DNA from: Cyanobium sp. NIES-981
GTDB taxonomy: Bacteria; Cyanobacteriota; Cyanobacteriia; PCC-6307; Cyanobiaceae
Direction: 5' to 3'
DNA: 8,121 bases
Assembly: GCA_945907085.1 (NCBI GenBank)
Contig: CAMDSS010000078.1
Coordinates: forward strand, 1 to 8,121
The position numbers and the translations under genes are program-made. The notes under the pieces are model-generated. The model ran no database searches. It was not told the DNA's origin and was given only the letters and a program-made list of their open reading frames with translations. Below, in pieces: positions 6,463-8,121 of this stretch; the stretch's first letter is position 1; every line of letters begins with the position of its first letter.

Positions 6463-8121
6463 ATGGCCAGCGCCAACCCAAACCCGCAACTGCCAAGCCC
6501 ACGCCTGGGCCTTCAGTGCGAGTCGATTGCCACCGACACCACCACCATCCGCTCCCTCGACTGGGACCGCAGCCGCTTCGACATCGAATTCGGCCTGCGC
6601 AACGGCACCACCTACAACGCCTTTTTGATCAGGGGAGCCAAGACAGCCCTGATCGACACCAGCCATCTCAAATTTGAAAGCACCTGGCTACCGCTTCTGC
6701 AAAGCCAGATCGAACCGATGGCGATCGATTATCTGATCGTTTCCCACACCGAACCCGACCACTCGGGGTTGATTGGCCATCTGATCGACCTGAACCCCGC
6801 CATGGAGATCGTGGGTTCCAAGGTGGCCATCCAGTTCCTGGAGGACCAGGTGCACCGGCCCTTCCAATCGAGGGCGGTGAAAAGCGGCGACACCCTGGAG
6901 CTGGGCGTCAATCCAGACAGCGGCGTGGAGCACCGCTTTGAGTTTCTGAGCGCGCCAAATCTCCACTGGCCCGACACCATCTTTTCCTTCGACCACGGCA
7001 CCGGCATCCTCTACACCTGTGATGCCTTCGGCCTGCATTACTGCAGCGATGAGCTGTTTGACAGCGATCCAGGGGCGATCGCCCCGGACTACCGCTTCTA
7101 CTACGACTGTTTGATGGGTCCCAACGCCCGCAGCGTGCTGCAGGCCCTCAAACGCATGGATGGGCTGCCTGAGATCAACACCATTGCCGTGGGCCACGGC
7201 CCCCTGCTGCGCCATCACTTGGGCCTATGGGTGGAGGACTACCGAACCTGGAGCAGTGATCGCAGCAAAGGCGAGAGCTACGCAGCCGTTTGCTACGTGA
7301 GCCAATACGGTTTCTGCGACCGCCTCAGCCAGGCCATCGCCCGCGGCATCAGTAAGGCCGGGGCCCAGGTGCAGTTGGTGGATCTGCGGGCCACCGATGC
7401 CCAGGAACTCAGCGCCTTAATTGGCGAGGCCGATGCCGTGGTGGTGCCCACCTGGCCGGCCAAGGCCGATGCCGACATGCAAGCGTCCGTTGGCACCTTG
7501 CTCGCCGCCCTCAAGCCCAAGCAATGGGTGGCTTGCTACGACGCCTTTGGGGGCAATGACGAACCGATCGACACCGTGGCCTCCCAACTGCGCGGCCTGG
7601 GTCAGAAAGAAGCCTTTGAACCGCTCCGCATTCGCCAAGTACCCGCAGGCAGCGACTACCAACGCTGCGACGAAGCCGGCACCGATCTGGGCCAATTGCT
7701 GACCAAAGCCAAAACCATTGCCGCCATGAAGGCCCTGGATGGCGATCTCGATCGGGCCCTTGGGCGCCTATCCGGCGGACTGTATGTGGTGACGGCGCGC
7801 CAAACCGACGACGACGGCACCCGCAGCAGCGCCATGGTGGCCAGCTGGGTCAGTCAGGCCAGCTTCAACCCTCCTGGCATCACCGTGGCCGTCGCCAAAG
7901 ACCGGGCCATTGAGGCCCTGATGCAAGTGGATGACCGCTTCGTGCTGAACATCCTGCGGGAAGACAACCACCAAGACCTGATGCGCCATTTCCTCAAGCG
8001 CTTCCCCCCCGGCGCCGACCGTTTCGCCGGGGTGACCACCCTCGATGGGGCTGCCAGCGGTGGCCCCGTGCTTGGGGATGCCCTGGCCTTCCTGGGCTGC
8101 CGCGTGGTTCAGCGGCTGGAA
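6463..8121 (+). CDS. flv3: Class C flavodiiron protein, Flv3-like (cut by the right edge)
   Basis: In cyanobacteria these proteins reduce O2 to water with electrons from the photosynthetic chain after photosystem I, usually as an Flv1/Flv3 pair, and protect against fluctuating light. The 553 codons present cover three domains: a metallo-beta-lactamase-like diiron domain (about 35-260), a flavodoxin-like FMN domain (about 272-425) and most of a C-terminal flavin reductase domain (about 435 on). The family is about 570-600 residues, so only a short end is missing. All seven expected iron ligands are visible: His95, Glu97, Asp99 and His100 in SHTEPDH, His168 in NLHWPD, Asp187 in CDAFG and His245 in VGHGP. 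The full set fits Flv3 rather than Flv1, which tends to have lost ligands. A TGA four codons upstream in frame (6451-6453) rules out an earlier start. The family is certain; the Flv3 label is likely. Confidence 0.93.
   Translation, partial: MASANPNPQLPSPRLGLQCESIATDTTTIRSLDWDRSRFDIEFGLRNGTTYNAFLIRGAKTALIDTSHLKFESTWLPLLQSQIEPMAIDYLIVSHTEPDHSGLIGHLIDLNPAMEIVGSKVAIQFLEDQVHRPFQSRAVKSGDTLELGVNPDSGVEHRFEFLSAPNLHWPDTIFSFDHGTGILYTCDAFGLHYCSDELFDSDPGAIAPDYRFYYDCLMGPNARSVLQALKRMDGLPEINTIAVGHGPLLRHHLGLWVEDYRTWSSDRSKGESYAAVCYVSQYGFCDRLSQAIARGISKAGAQVQLVDLRATDAQELSALIGEADAVVVPTWPAKADADMQASVGTLLAALKPKQWVACYDAFGGNDEPIDTVASQLRGLGQKEAFEPLRIRQVPAGSDYQRCDEAGTDLGQLLTKAKTIAAMKALDGDLDRALGRLSGGLYVVTARQTDDDGTRSSAMVASWVSQASFNPPGITVAVAKDRAIEALMQVDDRFVLNILREDNHQDLMRHFLKRFPPGADRFAGVTTLDGAASGGPVLGDALAFLGCRVVQRLE

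Noticed and set aside
6073..7218. Minus-strand frames opposite hsp20 and the flavodiiron gene
   Set aside because: They lie antisense to genes with complete motif sets, have low-complexity Gly/Ala/Val/Gln composition, and show no ribosome site or domain.

Overview
The window reads as a GC-rich unicellular picocyanobacterium of the marine/freshwater Synechococcus–Cyanobium (cluster 5) type. This rests on the genes themselves: an alanyl-tRNA synthetase with a cyanobacterial-looking sequence, a large SNF2 helicase paired with a SWIM zinc-finger protein, a short class A heat-shock protein, and a three-domain (class C) flavodiiron protein of the kind used in oxygenic photosynthesis. Species-level placement cannot be made from sequence reading alone. 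No rRNA, tRNA, CRISPR array, insertion sequence, integrase or phage gene was seen.

Layout. Minus strand, 690 down to 1: the first 230 codons of alaS, running off the left edge. All other genes are on the plus strand. A small hypothetical membrane protein (768-1208) starts 77 bp from the divergent alaS start. It is followed after 10 bp by the SNF2-family helicase (1219-4320), after 12 bp by a SWIM zinc-finger protein (4333-5262), and with a TGATG stop/start overlap by a MEKHLA (PAS-like) domain protein (5262-5753). The spacing suggests one transcription unit of four genes. A 178-bp non-coding interval (5754-5931) full of inverted repeats leads to hsp20 (5932-6348), which ends with a textbook intrinsic terminator (6384-6410). 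A flavodiiron gene, most like flv3, starts at 6463 and runs off the right edge.

Function. alaS, hsp20 and the flavodiiron gene are ordinary housekeeping or photoprotection genes. The SNF2, SWIM and MEKHLA genes form a plausible functional set (a DNA translocase, a Zn-finger partner and a small sensor-like domain), but what it does is unknown. The most interesting non-coding feature is the hsp20 leader. Its Shine-Dalgarno and the bases just before the ATG can be hidden in one helix, while the same upstream bases can instead form two other helices that leave them free. This is the architecture expected of a cyanobacterial heat-shock RNA thermometer. A second oddity is a 12-bp tandem repeat that adds W-L-P-L units to a membrane segment of the hypothetical protein. 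Overall the window is mostly core genome. I found no convincing wholly new system, and the two candidates above are the ones to follow.
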